Below, piece after piece: positions 40,788-48,432 of a DNA stretch of 64,000 bases (within the stretch, counting starts at the first letter, position 1; every line of letters starts with the position of its first letter). Where the stretch lies: the NCBI RefSeq assembly GCF_000247995.1, contig NZ_BAFE01000094.1:1-64000 (forward strand), in the 5' to 3' direction. A model generated the notes under the pieces. The model made no database searches, was not told the DNA's origin, and was given only the letters and a program-made list of their open reading frames with translations. Both the position numbers and the translations under genes were made by a program. Origin of the DNA: Mobilicoccus pelagius NBRC 104925. GTDB lineage: Bacteria > Actinomycetota > Actinomycetes > Actinomycetales > Dermatophilaceae.

Positions 40788-41204
40788 ATGAGTGATCTCG
40801 AACGGTTCGTGGAGGCCCAGGACGGCACGTACGACACGGCGCTCGCGGAGCTGCGGCGGGGACACAAGCGCAGCCACTGGATGTGGTTCGTGTTCCCGCA
40901 GATCAGCGGCCTGGGCCGCAGCCCGATGGCGCAGCGGTACGCGATCGCCGACCTCGACGAGGCCCGCGCCTACCTCGCCCACCCCGTCCTCGGCCCCCGC
41001 CTCCGTGAGGCGACGCAGGCGGCGCTCGGCTCCGGCGTCGCCGACCCGGTCGCCCTTTTCGGCGGCATCGACGCGATGAAGTTCCGCAGCTCGGCGACCC
41101 TCTTCGAGGCCGCCGCCGACGGCGAGGACCGCGCCCTGTTCGCCGACGTCCTCGACACGTTCTACGACGGCGAGCGCGACCCCGAGACCCTCCGTCGCCT
41201 CTGA
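40788..41204 (+). CDS. DUF1810 family protein
   Basis: A 138-residue protein matching DUF1810 along its length: LERFVEAQDGTYDTALAELRRG, HWMWFVFPQISGLGRSPMAQRYAI, AYLAHPVLGPRLRE and FGGIDAMKFRSSATLF. The family is cytoplasmic and of unknown function. The ATG is preceded by a weak CCCC context. It is about 80 bases from the NTF2-like gene and may be co-transcribed. Confidence 0.88.
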   Translation: MSDLERFVEAQDGTYDTALAELRRGHKRSHWMWFVFPQISGLGRSPMAQRYAIADLDEARAYLAHPVLGPRLREATQAALGSGVADPVALFGGIDAMKFRSSATLFEAAADGEDRALFADVLDTFYDGERDPETLRRL

Positions 41205-41228
41205 ACCCGCCCCGCCGACGCGGTCGGC

Positions 41229-41251
41229 GGCCCGAACGACGATCACCGATG
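41229..41251 (+). repeat. 23-bp dispersed repeat, copy A
   Basis: GGCCCGAAC-GA-CGATCACCG-ATG. It differs from copies B and C by a GA instead of TG in the centre. Together with copy B it forms an inverted pair around 85 bases. Confidence 0.7.
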
Positions 41252-41336
41252 CGCGGCGGTGACGAGGGCCCTGCGGGCCCAGCGCGCTGACCTGCGGTTT
41301 CCCACCCATCCCCTCCTCACGCCCCGACCACATCCT

Positions 41337-41359
41337 CACCGGTGATCGCAGTTCGGGCC
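41337..41359 (-). repeat. 23-bp dispersed repeat, copy B (inverted)
   Basis: On the minus strand this reads GGCCCGAAC-TG-CGATCACCG-GTG, matching copy C at all but one position. It lies 30 bases before the decayed methyltransferase gene. Confidence 0.7.
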
Positions 41360-41389
41360 GGGCCGCGGGCCCGGTAGCGTCGAGTCCTC

Positions 41390-41944
41390 GAGCATCGCGG
41401 ACGAGCGTCGCCGCCTGGGATCCGCGTTCGCCGAGGGCGGTGCCGACGACGAGCGGCTCCGCCCCACCTACCTGCGCGAGGCCGTCGCGTGGGCGCTCGC
41501 CGACGCCCCCGCGGGCACGGTGGCCGACGTCGGTGCGGCACGGGCACGCTCACCGGCGTCCTCCTCGACCTCGGGCGTGAGGTCGTCGCGGTCGATCCGA
41601 GCAGCGACATGCTCGACGAACTCCGCACGCCACGATCCGGTCTCGAGGCCCATGTCGGCACCGGTGAGGACACGGGGCTGGGGGGGGGGTCGCGGTCGCC
41701 GCCGTCACCGGCGCGTTCACCGGTCGTGAGTCGCGGACGTTCCGGTGGGAGTGGCGACTCACGACCCGCGACCTCGCCGACCTCGTCACGACGCGCAGCT
41801 ACTACCTCGCCCGCCCCGAGCCCGACCGTGCGCGCATCCGCGCCGCCGTCGCCGAGGCCGTGACGCAGCACTTCGGACCCGTCGACGACACGGGCGTCGG
41901 CCCTGCCGCACGTCACCGAGGTCCATCACTTCGTCCTCACCTGA
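41390..41944 (+). pseudogene. SAM-dependent methyltransferase remnant with several frameshifts
   Basis: Reading across frames gives an actinobacterial class I methyltransferase: LGSAFAEGGADDERLRPTYLREAVAWAL, then CGTGTLTGVLLDLGREVVAVD after a shift near 41535. The final third has WEWRLTTRDLADLVTTRSYYLARPEPDRAR and, after another shift near 41905, ALPHVTEVHHFVLT with a TGA at 41942. The middle, from about residue 90 to 150 of a normal protein, is missing. At least three lesions make inactivation certain unless the assembly is poor here. Confidence 0.7.
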
Positions 41945-42099
41945 CCCGCACCACACCACACCCGCGTCCGATCCCGTGACGAGGCAGCCGTCCTCCGCGC
42001 GGGTGGTACCCCCGGGGCATGCCGTCACGGACGTCTCCTCGCACGCGAACGCGCCCCCCGCGGCGAGCAGGGGGCGCGTTCGTCGTGCGGGCCGGCGCG

Positions 42100-43437
42100 T
42101 CAGGAGGTGCGCTTGCGGCGCCGGGTGCCCGTGACGCCGCGCTTCGTCCAGTAGGCGGCCTCGGCGGCCTCGGTGCGGGGACGCTGGCCGAGCTGGGCGC
42201 GGAGCTCGACCGCGGCGCGCTCGTGGCGGCGGGCACGGCGACGGATGCGACCCACCGACCAGGGGCTCGCGAGGACCTCCATCGGCTGGCCGTCGGGGCG
42301 GACGTCGTGGTCGCCGGGGCGACGATCGCGGCTCTTGGGCTTGCGGTAGCCGGGGCGGAGGGTCTCGTCGACGTCGATCTGGCCGGTGACGTCCTGGTGC
42401 TTCCAGTCGAGGGTGCTCGGGTCCGACAGGGTGACGAAGTTCGGCGTCTCGTGGAAGTGGACCTCCTCCGGCGACTGCGGCACGTCGGGCGACGGCGGGT
42501 TGGCCGTGAACGCCGAGACGAGCATGAGCACCTGCGCGAGGAGGTTGACGAAGAGGAGCAGCGTGACGAGCGCGGCCGACGCGGCGAGCAGCGGGTTGTC
42601 GCTCGCGGACTTGACGATGCTCGTGCCGAGCGTGAGGACGACCGTGACGGCGACGCCGCCGAGTGCGGAGCCGAGCCACAGGTCCTTCTTGAGCGGCCGC
42701 ACGGCGGCGGTGACGCGGAAGAGGAACGCGAACGTGAGGGCGGCGACGGAGGCGGCGATGACGAACCCGAGCGCCCGCAGGAGGAACCCGGTGACGGGGT
42801 TGTCGCCGAGGCCGATCCAGCCGAGGACCGTGGAGCCCATCGTCGTCGCCGCTCCGCCGAGCAACGAGGAGAGGACGATGCCGAGGGCCATGACGACGAA
42901 CCCGAGGAGGTCTCGCAGCTTGGCGACGGCGAAGTTCTCGGCCGGGGCGATGATCCCGAACATCGCCTGGATGGTGGAGCGGATGTTCGACATCAACCCG
43001 ATGGCGCTCCACAGCAGGACGAGCGCGGCGACGATCGACGCCGGGTTGAGGGCGGTCTCGAGCACGAGCGAGTTCGGGTCGATCATGCCCGAGCCGGAGG
43101 AGTCCTTGAGGATCCCCGGCAGCGCCTTGTTGACGGCCTCGATGACCTGTTCACGCAGCGCCGGGTCGTCGCCCAACGTCGCGGCGAACACCGTCCACGC
43201 GATCGTCAGCGCCGACACGATGGAGAACAGCGACGTGTAGGCGATGCCGCCGGCGAGGAGGCCGCCACGGGCCTTGCCGAAGCGCATGAAGGCCCGCACG
43301 GGGCGGGATTCCTTGACCTTCTCGATGAACTTCTTGGGGGCCGGTTCACCCCCCGAGGTGTCGTCGTGGGTCGACGCGGGCGCCCCCGTGGCGGGGGGTC
43401 CGGCGTGATTGTCGGTGTCGCTGTACGCGGTCGCCAT
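42100..43437 (-). CDS. YihY/BrkB-family membrane protein
   Basis: A 445-residue protein with a polar N-terminus, then RGGLLAGGIAYTSLFSIVSALTIAW, the opening of YihY/UPF0761 proteins, and five more helices up to about residue 315. The last 120 residues are a soluble, highly basic tail (RRRARRHERAAVELRAQLGQ). Older names such as ribonuclease BN are incorrect for this family; function is unknown. The ATG at 43437 is chosen over one ten codons upstream because of the polar, unconserved extra residues. Confidence 0.83.
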   Translation of the reverse strand: MATAYSDTDNHAGPPATGAPASTHDDTSGGEPAPKKFIEKVKESRPVRAFMRFGKARGGLLAGGIAYTSLFSIVSALTIAWTVFAATLGDDPALREQVIEAVNKALPGILKDSSGSGMIDPNSLVLETALNPASIVAALVLLWSAIGLMSNIRSTIQAMFGIIAPAENFAVAKLRDLLGFVVMALGIVLSSLLGGAATTMGSTVLGWIGLGDNPVTGFLLRALGFVIAASVAALTFAFLFRVTAAVRPLKKDLWLGSALGGVAVTVVLTLGTSIVKSASDNPLLAASAALVTLLLFVNLLAQVLMLVSAFTANPPSPDVPQSPEEVHFHETPNFVTLSDPSTLDWKHQDVTGQIDVDETLRPGYRKPKSRDRRPGDHDVRPDGQPMEVLASPWSVGRIRRRARRHERAAVELRAQLGQRPRTEAAEAAYWTKRGVTGTRRRKRTS

Positions 43438-43584
43438 GGGACAAACGTAGCCAGCGTGGGCGCTCACGGCACATCACGGCGCCTGCGGCACGCCGCGTGA
43501 GGGACGTCGAGACGTGCGGCGAGGGGCGTGCCGAGGTGGCGACGACGCTCGTCGCGAGGTGTGACGGCAGGGGCGCGGGGCGGC

Positions 43585-44454
43585 TCAGCTGCCCGAGTCC
43601 GTGCCCTCCTCGTTCTCGTCGCCGTCGTTCTCGGCGTCCTCGGGGCGGACGCGTTCGTGGACGAGGTCGACGACGTCGGCGATGGAGTCGGCGACGCGCG
43701 TGGGGCGGAACGGGTACCGCTCGACCTCGTTCTCGCTCGTCGAGCCGGAGAGGACGAGGACGGTGCGCATGCCGACCTCGAGGCCGCTGATGACGTCGGT
43801 GTCCATGCGGTCGCCGATCATCACGGTGTGTTCCGAGTGGGCCTCGATGCGGTTGAGCGCCGTGCGCATCATGAGCGGGTTGGGCTTGCCCACGTAGTAG
43901 GGGGTCCGGTCGGTCGCCGCGGTGATGAGGGCGGCGACGCTGCCGGTCGCGGGGAGCTTGCCCGAGGGGGAGGGTCCGGAGACGTCCGGGTTCGTCGCGA
44001 TGAACCGGGCGCCGCAGTCGATGAGGCGGATCGCCGTCGTGATCGCCTCGAAGGAGTACGTGCGGGTCTCGCCGAGGACGACGTAGTCGGGGTTGCGGGA
44101 GCTCATCGTGTACCCGACCTCGTAGAGCGCCGTGGTGAGTCCGGCCTCGCCGATGACGTAGGCGGAGCCGTTCGGTCGCTGGTCGGCGAGGAACCGGGCG
44201 GTGGCGAGGGCGGAGGTCCAGATCGCGTCCTCCGGCACGTCGATGCCGCTCGCGAGGAGTCGCGCCCGCAGGTCGCGCGGCGTGTAGATCGAGTTGTTCG
44301 TGAGCACCTGGAACCTGAGCCCGTGGCTCTTGAGGGCCTCGATGAACTCGGCGGCGCCCGGGATGGCGTCCTCCTCATGGACGAGGACACCGTCCATGTC
44401 GGTGAGCCAGGAGTCGACGGGGGCCGCGTTCGCGGGTGGGGGGGAGATCGCCAT
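43585..44454 (-). CDS. HAD-IIA family hydrolase (NagD-like)
   Basis: A 289-residue phosphatase. The nucleophile motif is LTDMDGVLVHEED, motif II LTNNSIYTPRDL, and the C-terminal motif GKPNPLMMRTAL with MIGDRMDTDV. These define HAD subfamily IIA (NagD, phosphoglycolate phosphatase-like). It is expected to hydrolyse small phosphate esters such as nucleotides or sugar phosphates in the cytoplasm. The C-terminal 20 residues are very acidic. GGAGG is only one base from the ATG at 44454, an unusually short spacing. Confidence 0.88.
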   Translation of the reverse strand: MAISPPPANAAPVDSWLTDMDGVLVHEEDAIPGAAEFIEALKSHGLRFQVLTNNSIYTPRDLRARLLASGIDVPEDAIWTSALATARFLADQRPNGSAYVIGEAGLTTALYEVGYTMSSRNPDYVVLGETRTYSFEAITTAIRLIDCGARFIATNPDVSGPSPSGKLPATGSVAALITAATDRTPYYVGKPNPLMMRTALNRIEAHSEHTVMIGDRMDTDVISGLEVGMRTVLVLSGSTSENEVERYPFRPTRVADSIADVVDLVHERVRPEDAENDGDENEEGTDSGS

Positions 44455-44498
44455 GCCTCCAGTGTCCCCCGTCTCGGCGCTGCCCGCGGCGCACCTCG

Positions 44499-44801
44499 CT
44501 ACGCGCCGCCGGCGATCTCCCGCAGCGCGGTGAGGTGGGACTCGAACGCCGCGCGCCCTTCGGGGGTGAGGGACAACCACGTGCGGGGGCGTTTACCGAC
44601 GTATCCCTTCTTGATCCGCACGTATCCCGCCGCCTCCAGTGCCGACGCCTGCTTGGAGAGCACCGAGTCGCTCACCTCGATCGCGTCGCGCACGGCCTTG
44701 AACTCGGCTTGGTCGATCTTGGCGAGCGCCGCGACGATGCTGAACCGCACCGGCGCGTGAATCGTCTCGTCGAGGCGGTGGCGTGCGTGTTCGAGGGTCA
44801 T
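44499..44801 (-). CDS. Winged-helix transcriptional regulator (HTH_34/MarR-like)
   Basis: A 100-residue single-domain regulator: HAPVRFSIVAALAKIDQAEFKAVRDAIEVSDSVLSKQ, ALEAAGYVRIKKGY and RTWLSLTPEGRAAFESHL. This fits the HTH_34 winged-helix group that binds DNA as dimers. Its ATG overlaps the stop of the upstream membrane-protein gene as ATGA. Such pairs commonly autoregulate; the dyad at 45409-45447 ahead of the operon is a candidate site. Confidence 0.85.
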   Translation of the reverse strand: MTLEHARHRLDETIHAPVRFSIVAALAKIDQAEFKAVRDAIEVSDSVLSKQASALEAAGYVRIKKGYVGKRPRTWLSLTPEGRAAFESHLTALREIAGGA

Positions 44802-45235
44802 CGCGTCCGCCCCAGCCGGGCGATGGACCGTGCCCCGAGGAACGTGGGGAGGAAGGTGAGCAGAGCGAGCAGTGCGGCGAGCGACCACGACACCCCCTGC
44901 GGCACGAGCGCGCACCCGAGTCCGTACATCGCCGACGCGCCGGCGACGCCGAGTCCGTACCTCAGTCCGTATCCACGGGGTGAGGCGGCGACGGTGGTCT
45001 GCCACGTCATGAGGACGGCCAGGGCGAGCACGTAGGCCCCGATGGCGAAGGCGAACCCCCACGGGTTGTCGCCGAGGGCCTTGATGAGCAGGAGCAGTAC
45101 TGCCATGGCGGCGCCCACGCCGAGGAGTACCCGGGGCAGGGTGCGCAGGTCACGGTCGGTGACCACGCGCAGGCCGGAGGCCTCGTCGAGGGCGCGGCGG
45201 GCCTCCTCGGGGGTGGGGCGGGTGGGGCCGGTCAT
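44798..45235 (-). CDS. Four-helix membrane protein paired with the HTH_34 regulator
   Basis: A 145-residue protein with a 30-residue polar start and four membrane segments (VLLGVGAAMAVLLLLIKAL, FAFAIGAYVLALAVLM, YGLGVAGASAMYGLGCALV, LAALLALLTFLPTFLG). The arrangement is common beside HTH_34 regulators, but I know no function. It is the first gene of the pair. Confidence 0.7.
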   Translation of the reverse strand: MTGPTRPTPEEARRALDEASGLRVVTDRDLRTLPRVLLGVGAAMAVLLLLIKALGDNPWGFAFAIGAYVLALAVLMTWQTTVAASPRGYGLRYGLGVAGASAMYGLGCALVPQGVSWSLAALLALLTFLPTFLGARSIARLGRTR

Positions 45236-45295
45236 CGTGGGTCCTCTCCTCGGCAGGGTGTCGGCGGGGTCGGCGGCCGAGGCGCGAGACGGCGT

Positions 45296-45335
45296 GGGCG
45301 GCGAGCAGTGCGGGCGGCGAGCAGTGCGGGCGGCG
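45296..45335. repeat. 16-bp tandem repeat, 2.5 copies
   Basis: GGGCGGCGAGCAGTGC occurs at 45296-45311 and 45312-45327, followed by a partial third copy. It lies in the 5' region of the membrane-protein/HTH pair. Outside this and the nearby dyad, the 45236-45628 intergenic region shows nothing else I can support. Confidence 0.8.
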
Positions 45336-45408
45336 GAGGTGCTGTGCCTGATCGTGGCGAGTCCTTTGCTCGTCGGGCGTCCCCGTGTTCTCGTGAACGT
45401 TCCTGAAC

Positions 45409-45447
45409 CATAGCAACTACTTTCCGAAAGGGAAAGTAGTTGCTATG
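45409..45447. promoter_or_regulatory. 17-bp perfect dyad, probable operator
   Basis: CATAGCAACTACTTTCC (45409-45425) and its exact reverse complement (45431-45447) flank GAAAG. The site is conspicuously AT-rich for this genome and includes TATGGT/TATGC hexamers that could be -10 elements on both strands. It lies between the minus-strand regulator operon and the plus-strand DUF436 gene. Confidence 0.65.
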
Positions 45448-45628
45448 CACAGGTCGAAGGAAGGTGCCCCCTCCGTCATGCAGCGATCGCGTCGGCGCAC
45501 ACCATGCGCCTGGCCCCGACTTTCCGACCAGCACGTTCGGGGCGGGGTCGAGGGCGCCGCCGCATCGCTGTATGACGGAGGGTCGGGTTACGGGGGCCGA
45601 CGGGGACGCGGCGCGCGAGACTGGGGAC

Positions 45629-46201
45629 ATGAACGACGCGACGGAGCCCCTCGACCTCGACCTCGTCCGCATCCGCGACCGTGCCGCCGACGCGATGCGG
45701 GAACTCCTCGACATCGCCTCCGTGCCCCCGGGTGGCCTCGTCGTGCTCGGTGCGAGCAGCAGCGAGATCCGCGGGGAACGCATCGGCAAGGCGGGCAGCA
45801 CCGAGATCGGTGAGGCCGTGATCGCGGGCATCCGCCCCGTCGTCGCCGAGAAGGGCGTGCAGCTCGCCGTGCAGGGCTGCGAGCACATCAACCGTGCGCT
45901 CGTCGTCGAGCGCGACCACGCTCGCGCCGAACGCCTCGAGGTCGTCACCGTCGTCCCCGCCCTCCGCGCGGGTGGCGCGGTGTGCCGGGCGGCGTTCGAG
46001 GCGGCCGACGACCCGGTCATGGTCGAGCACGTCGTCGCCGACGCGGGCCTCGACATCGGCGACACCGAGGTCGGCATGCACGTGCGGTTCGTCCAGATCC
46101 CCGTCCGTCTCGGGACGCGGGAGGTCGGCGACGCCCGCGTCACCGCCCTGCGCAGCCGCCCCAAGCTCGTCGGTGGGGAGCGGGCCGAGTACCGGCTCTG
46201 A
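45629..46201 (+). CDS. YwlG/UPF0340 (DUF436) family protein
   Basis: A 190-residue protein with the family landmarks GLVVLGASSSEIRGERIGKAGS, AVQGCEHINRALVVER, AGGAVCRAAFEAA and VRLGTREVGDARVTALRSRPKLVGGERA. DUF436/UPF0340 members are soluble and functionally uncharacterised. The ATG at 45629 has a GGGG ribosome site five bases upstream. A hairpin follows the stop. Confidence 0.9.
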   Translation: MNDATEPLDLDLVRIRDRAADAMRELLDIASVPPGGLVVLGASSSEIRGERIGKAGSTEIGEAVIAGIRPVVAEKGVQLAVQGCEHINRALVVERDHARAERLEVVTVVPALRAGGAVCRAAFEAADDPVMVEHVVADAGLDIGDTEVGMHVRFVQIPVRLGTREVGDARVTALRSRPKLVGGERAEYRL

Positions 46202-46214
46202 ACGGCACCGGCAC

Positions 46215-46234
46215 GCGTCGGGCCGATCCGACGC
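46215..46234 (+). terminator. Short hairpin after the DUF436 gene
   Basis: GCGTCGG and CCGACGC are exact 7-base arms around GCCGAT, starting 13 bases after the stop codon. No T-run follows. Confidence 0.45.
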
Positions 46235-46405
46235 CGGTGACGCCTCTCGACATCTCGCCGGCCGCGGCGTCCACGCCGTCGAGGCGAGGTCGTTCTCGTC
46301 GAGGACGCGCCGACGCCGTCGTGAGTGCGAGGATCCGCTCGTCAGGCCAATCGGGCGCGTCTCGCGTCCCCCAGCTCGGCGCCGCGTCCCGGCGATGTCC
46401 CGCCG

Positions 46406-47038
46406 CTACGTCGCGGACGGGCCGGCGTGCGGGAGTTGCCAGTCGTGTCGGAGTGCGAGGCCGCGGATGCCGAAGACGAGGGCGATGACGAGGAGTTCTC
46501 CCGGGCCGACCCGCAGGTGCGGGTTGAGCCCGAGCGTGGCCGAGGTGGCGACGAGCGCGGCGCCGACGGTGGCGGGCGCGGCGTAGAGGCCCCCGTCGAC
46601 GCGGACGACCTGGGGGACCTCGCGGGCGACGATGTCGCGGAGGAGGCCGCCGCCAATGACGGTCGTCACGCCCATGAGCGTCGCGCCGACGGGGTTGAGG
46701 CCGTGGCGCAGGGCGATGAGCGTGCCGCTCACGCAGAAGAGGGCGAGCCCCCCGGCGTCGAAGAGGAGGAGCGTGCGGCGGAACCGTCCTGGCGTGAGCC
46801 ACCCGAGCCGTACGACGACGGTCGCGATGAGCGGTGCGAGGAGGTAGACGGGCCGGTCGAACGCCGTAGGGACGAACCCGTCGAGGATGACGTCACGGAT
46901 GATCCCGCCACCGAGCCCGGTGAGCAGCCCGAGGAGGAACGACCCGAAGACGTCGAACCGTCGGCTCGCGGCGAGGAGACAGCCCGACAGGGCGAAGCAG
47001 AAGACCCCGAGGAGGTCGACCGCGAGGAGCAGGCTCAC
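46406..47038 (-). CDS. TRIC-type cation channel (UPF0126/YadS family)
   Basis: A 210-residue membrane protein with two homologous triple-helix units. Each unit carries the glycine motif: GLLTGLGGGIIRDVI and GVTTVIGGGLLRDIV. This repeat defines the UPF0126 family, whose prokaryotic members form trimeric monovalent-cation channels like eukaryotic TRIC. It starts at a GTG nine bases after the quinone reductase stop, so the two share a transcript. Confidence 0.88.
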   Translation of the reverse strand: MSLLLAVDLLGVFCFALSGCLLAASRRFDVFGSFLLGLLTGLGGGIIRDVILDGFVPTAFDRPVYLLAPLIATVVVRLGWLTPGRFRRTLLLFDAGGLALFCVSGTLIALRHGLNPVGATLMGVTTVIGGGLLRDIVAREVPQVVRVDGGLYAAPATVGAALVATSATLGLNPHLRVGPGELLVIALVFGIRGLALRHDWQLPHAGPSAT

Positions 47039-47047
47039 GCGCCCCGC

Positions 47048-47992
47048 TCACTCACCCGCGACGCGGAGCACGATCTTGCCCGGGGTGTGGCCCCTCTCGA
47101 CGATGCGGTGCGCCTCGGCGACCTCCGCGAGGGGGAGGACGTCGGCGACGGTGAGGGTGAGGCGGCCCTCGGCGACGGCCGTGGCCAGCGCGTCGAGGCG
47201 GGTGCGGTCGGGCGCGACGCGGGGGATCGAGACGTCGATGCCGCGCTCCTTGGCGGGGCGGACGTCGGCGAGGGAGGGCAGGAGCACGAGGCGCCCGCCG
47301 TCGGCGAGGTGGTCCATCGACGGCTCGTACGTGTCGAAGTAGACGCAGTCCACGATGACGCTTGGACGCGGGGTGACCTGCGTGAAGTCGTCGCGCGCGT
47401 AGTCGATCGGCGTGGCGCCCACGGCCTGGAGCCGGTCGGCGTTGCGGGCCGAGGCCGTCGCGTACACCTTCGCGCCCGCCTCCTTGGCGAGCTGCACGGC
47501 CATGAATCCGACGCCGCCACCGCCGCCGTGGACGAGGACGACGTCGTCGGAGCCCACCTTGGCGAGGTCCTCGACGGCGATCCACGCGGTGAGCCCGACG
47601 AGGGAGAGCCCGGCGAGGACGACGTCGTCGACCCCGGCGGGGGAGTGGGCGAGTGCCGAGGCGGGCATGGAGACGAACTCGGCGTAGCAGTGGCCCTTGT
47701 GGTCGGGCGGCGCCATGCCGAAGACGCGGTCGCCGGGGGCGAAGTCGGTGACGCCCTCGCCGACCTCGTGGACGACGCCTGCGCACTCGCGGCCGAGCAC
47801 GAGGGGGAAGTCCTCGTCGCGCAGCTGCGCGGCCATGCCGGATGAGCCGTCACGGATCTTGAAGTCGAGGGGGTTGACGGCGGCGTGCGTCACCCGCACG
47901 ACCACCTCGCCCTCGCCTGCGGTGGGGGTGGGGAGATCCTCGATCTCGAACTCCTCTGGGCCGCCGAAGCGGTGGATCACGGCTGCACGCAT
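47048..47992 (-). CDS. Zinc-free quinone oxidoreductase (MDR family)
   Basis: A 314-residue medium-chain dehydrogenase/reductase. AAVNPLDFKIRDG and GRECAGVVHEVGEGVTDFAPGDRV belong to the GroES-like domain; VHGGGGGVGFMAVQLAKEAGAKV is the NADPH fold. The catalytic and structural zinc Cys sets are absent, as in NADPH:quinone reductases. The ATG at 47992 is preferred over an upstream start because the family begins MRA-V-I. It may detoxify quinones or enones. Confidence 0.88.
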   Translation of the reverse strand: MRAAVIHRFGGPEEFEIEDLPTPTAGEGEVVVRVTHAAVNPLDFKIRDGSSGMAAQLRDEDFPLVLGRECAGVVHEVGEGVTDFAPGDRVFGMAPPDHKGHCYAEFVSMPASALAHSPAGVDDVVLAGLSLVGLTAWIAVEDLAKVGSDDVVLVHGGGGGVGFMAVQLAKEAGAKVYATASARNADRLQAVGATPIDYARDDFTQVTPRPSVIVDCVYFDTYEPSMDHLADGGRLVLLPSLADVRPAKERGIDVSIPRVAPDRTRLDALATAVAEGRLTLTVADVLPLAEVAEAHRIVERGHTPGKIVLRVAGE

Positions 47993-48120
47993 GCCCCGAT
48001 TCTCGCGCGTCCCCCGCCGTGAACCCAACCCCCCCTCGCAGTGCGGTGTCGCCGCGGGCGGCCGCGCGAGGGCGGCGGGGGTGCCCGACGTTCTCGGACC
48101 GGCGGGAGCGTGCCGTCCTG

Positions 48121-48318
48121 GGGCGGGTCGAGGACCTCGCCGACGAGACCTCGGACGCGACGAGCGACATCGTCTCGCAGGTCGAGGCCACCCGCGCCGA
48201 TGCGCAGAGCGCCATCGAGGGCATCGACGGGATCGTCGGGATCATCACCGACCTCGACGGGTACCAGCGGGCGATCAGCGACGACGTCGAGGAGCGGCGG
48301 AACGCGACCCGCGGCTGA
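48121..48318 (+). pseudogene. Fragment of a methyl-accepting chemotaxis protein signalling domain
   Basis: About 65 codons reading VEDLADETSDATSDIVSQ, AIEGIDGIVGIITDLDGYQ and AISDDVEERRNATRG. The heptad pattern and the final EYQ...I..AVEEQ-like stretch correspond to the C-terminal helix of MCP cytoplasmic domains. The family spans 500 or more residues; sensor, HAMP and hairpin tip are missing. It ends at TGA and is followed directly by a 23-bp repeat. No other chemotaxis or flagellar gene lies in the window. Confidence 0.5.
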
Positions 48319-48326
48319 GGTCTGCG

Positions 48327-48349
48327 GGCCCGAACTGCGATCACCGATG
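48327..48349 (+). repeat. 23-bp dispersed repeat, copy C
   Basis: Reads GGCCCGAAC-TG-CGATCACCG-ATG, starting eight bases after the end of the MCP remnant. It is the third copy, 7 kb from copies A and B. Confidence 0.7.
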
Positions 48350-48432
48350 ACGTCGCACGCGCCCGCACCTCGACGGCCCGTCACCCCGGCATCGGCACGG
48401 CGGACGACCGGGGGCGGGGGCGGTGGTGCGGG

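Noticed and set aside
41229-41359. CRISPR array or phage attachment site from the inverted repeat pair
   Set aside because: Only two local copies in opposite orientation, with no spacer series, integrase or tRNA.
42019-43500. 493-codon plus-strand frame over the YihY gene
   Set aside because: Asp/Arg/Gly-rich antisense shadow; YihY helices are clear on the minus strand.
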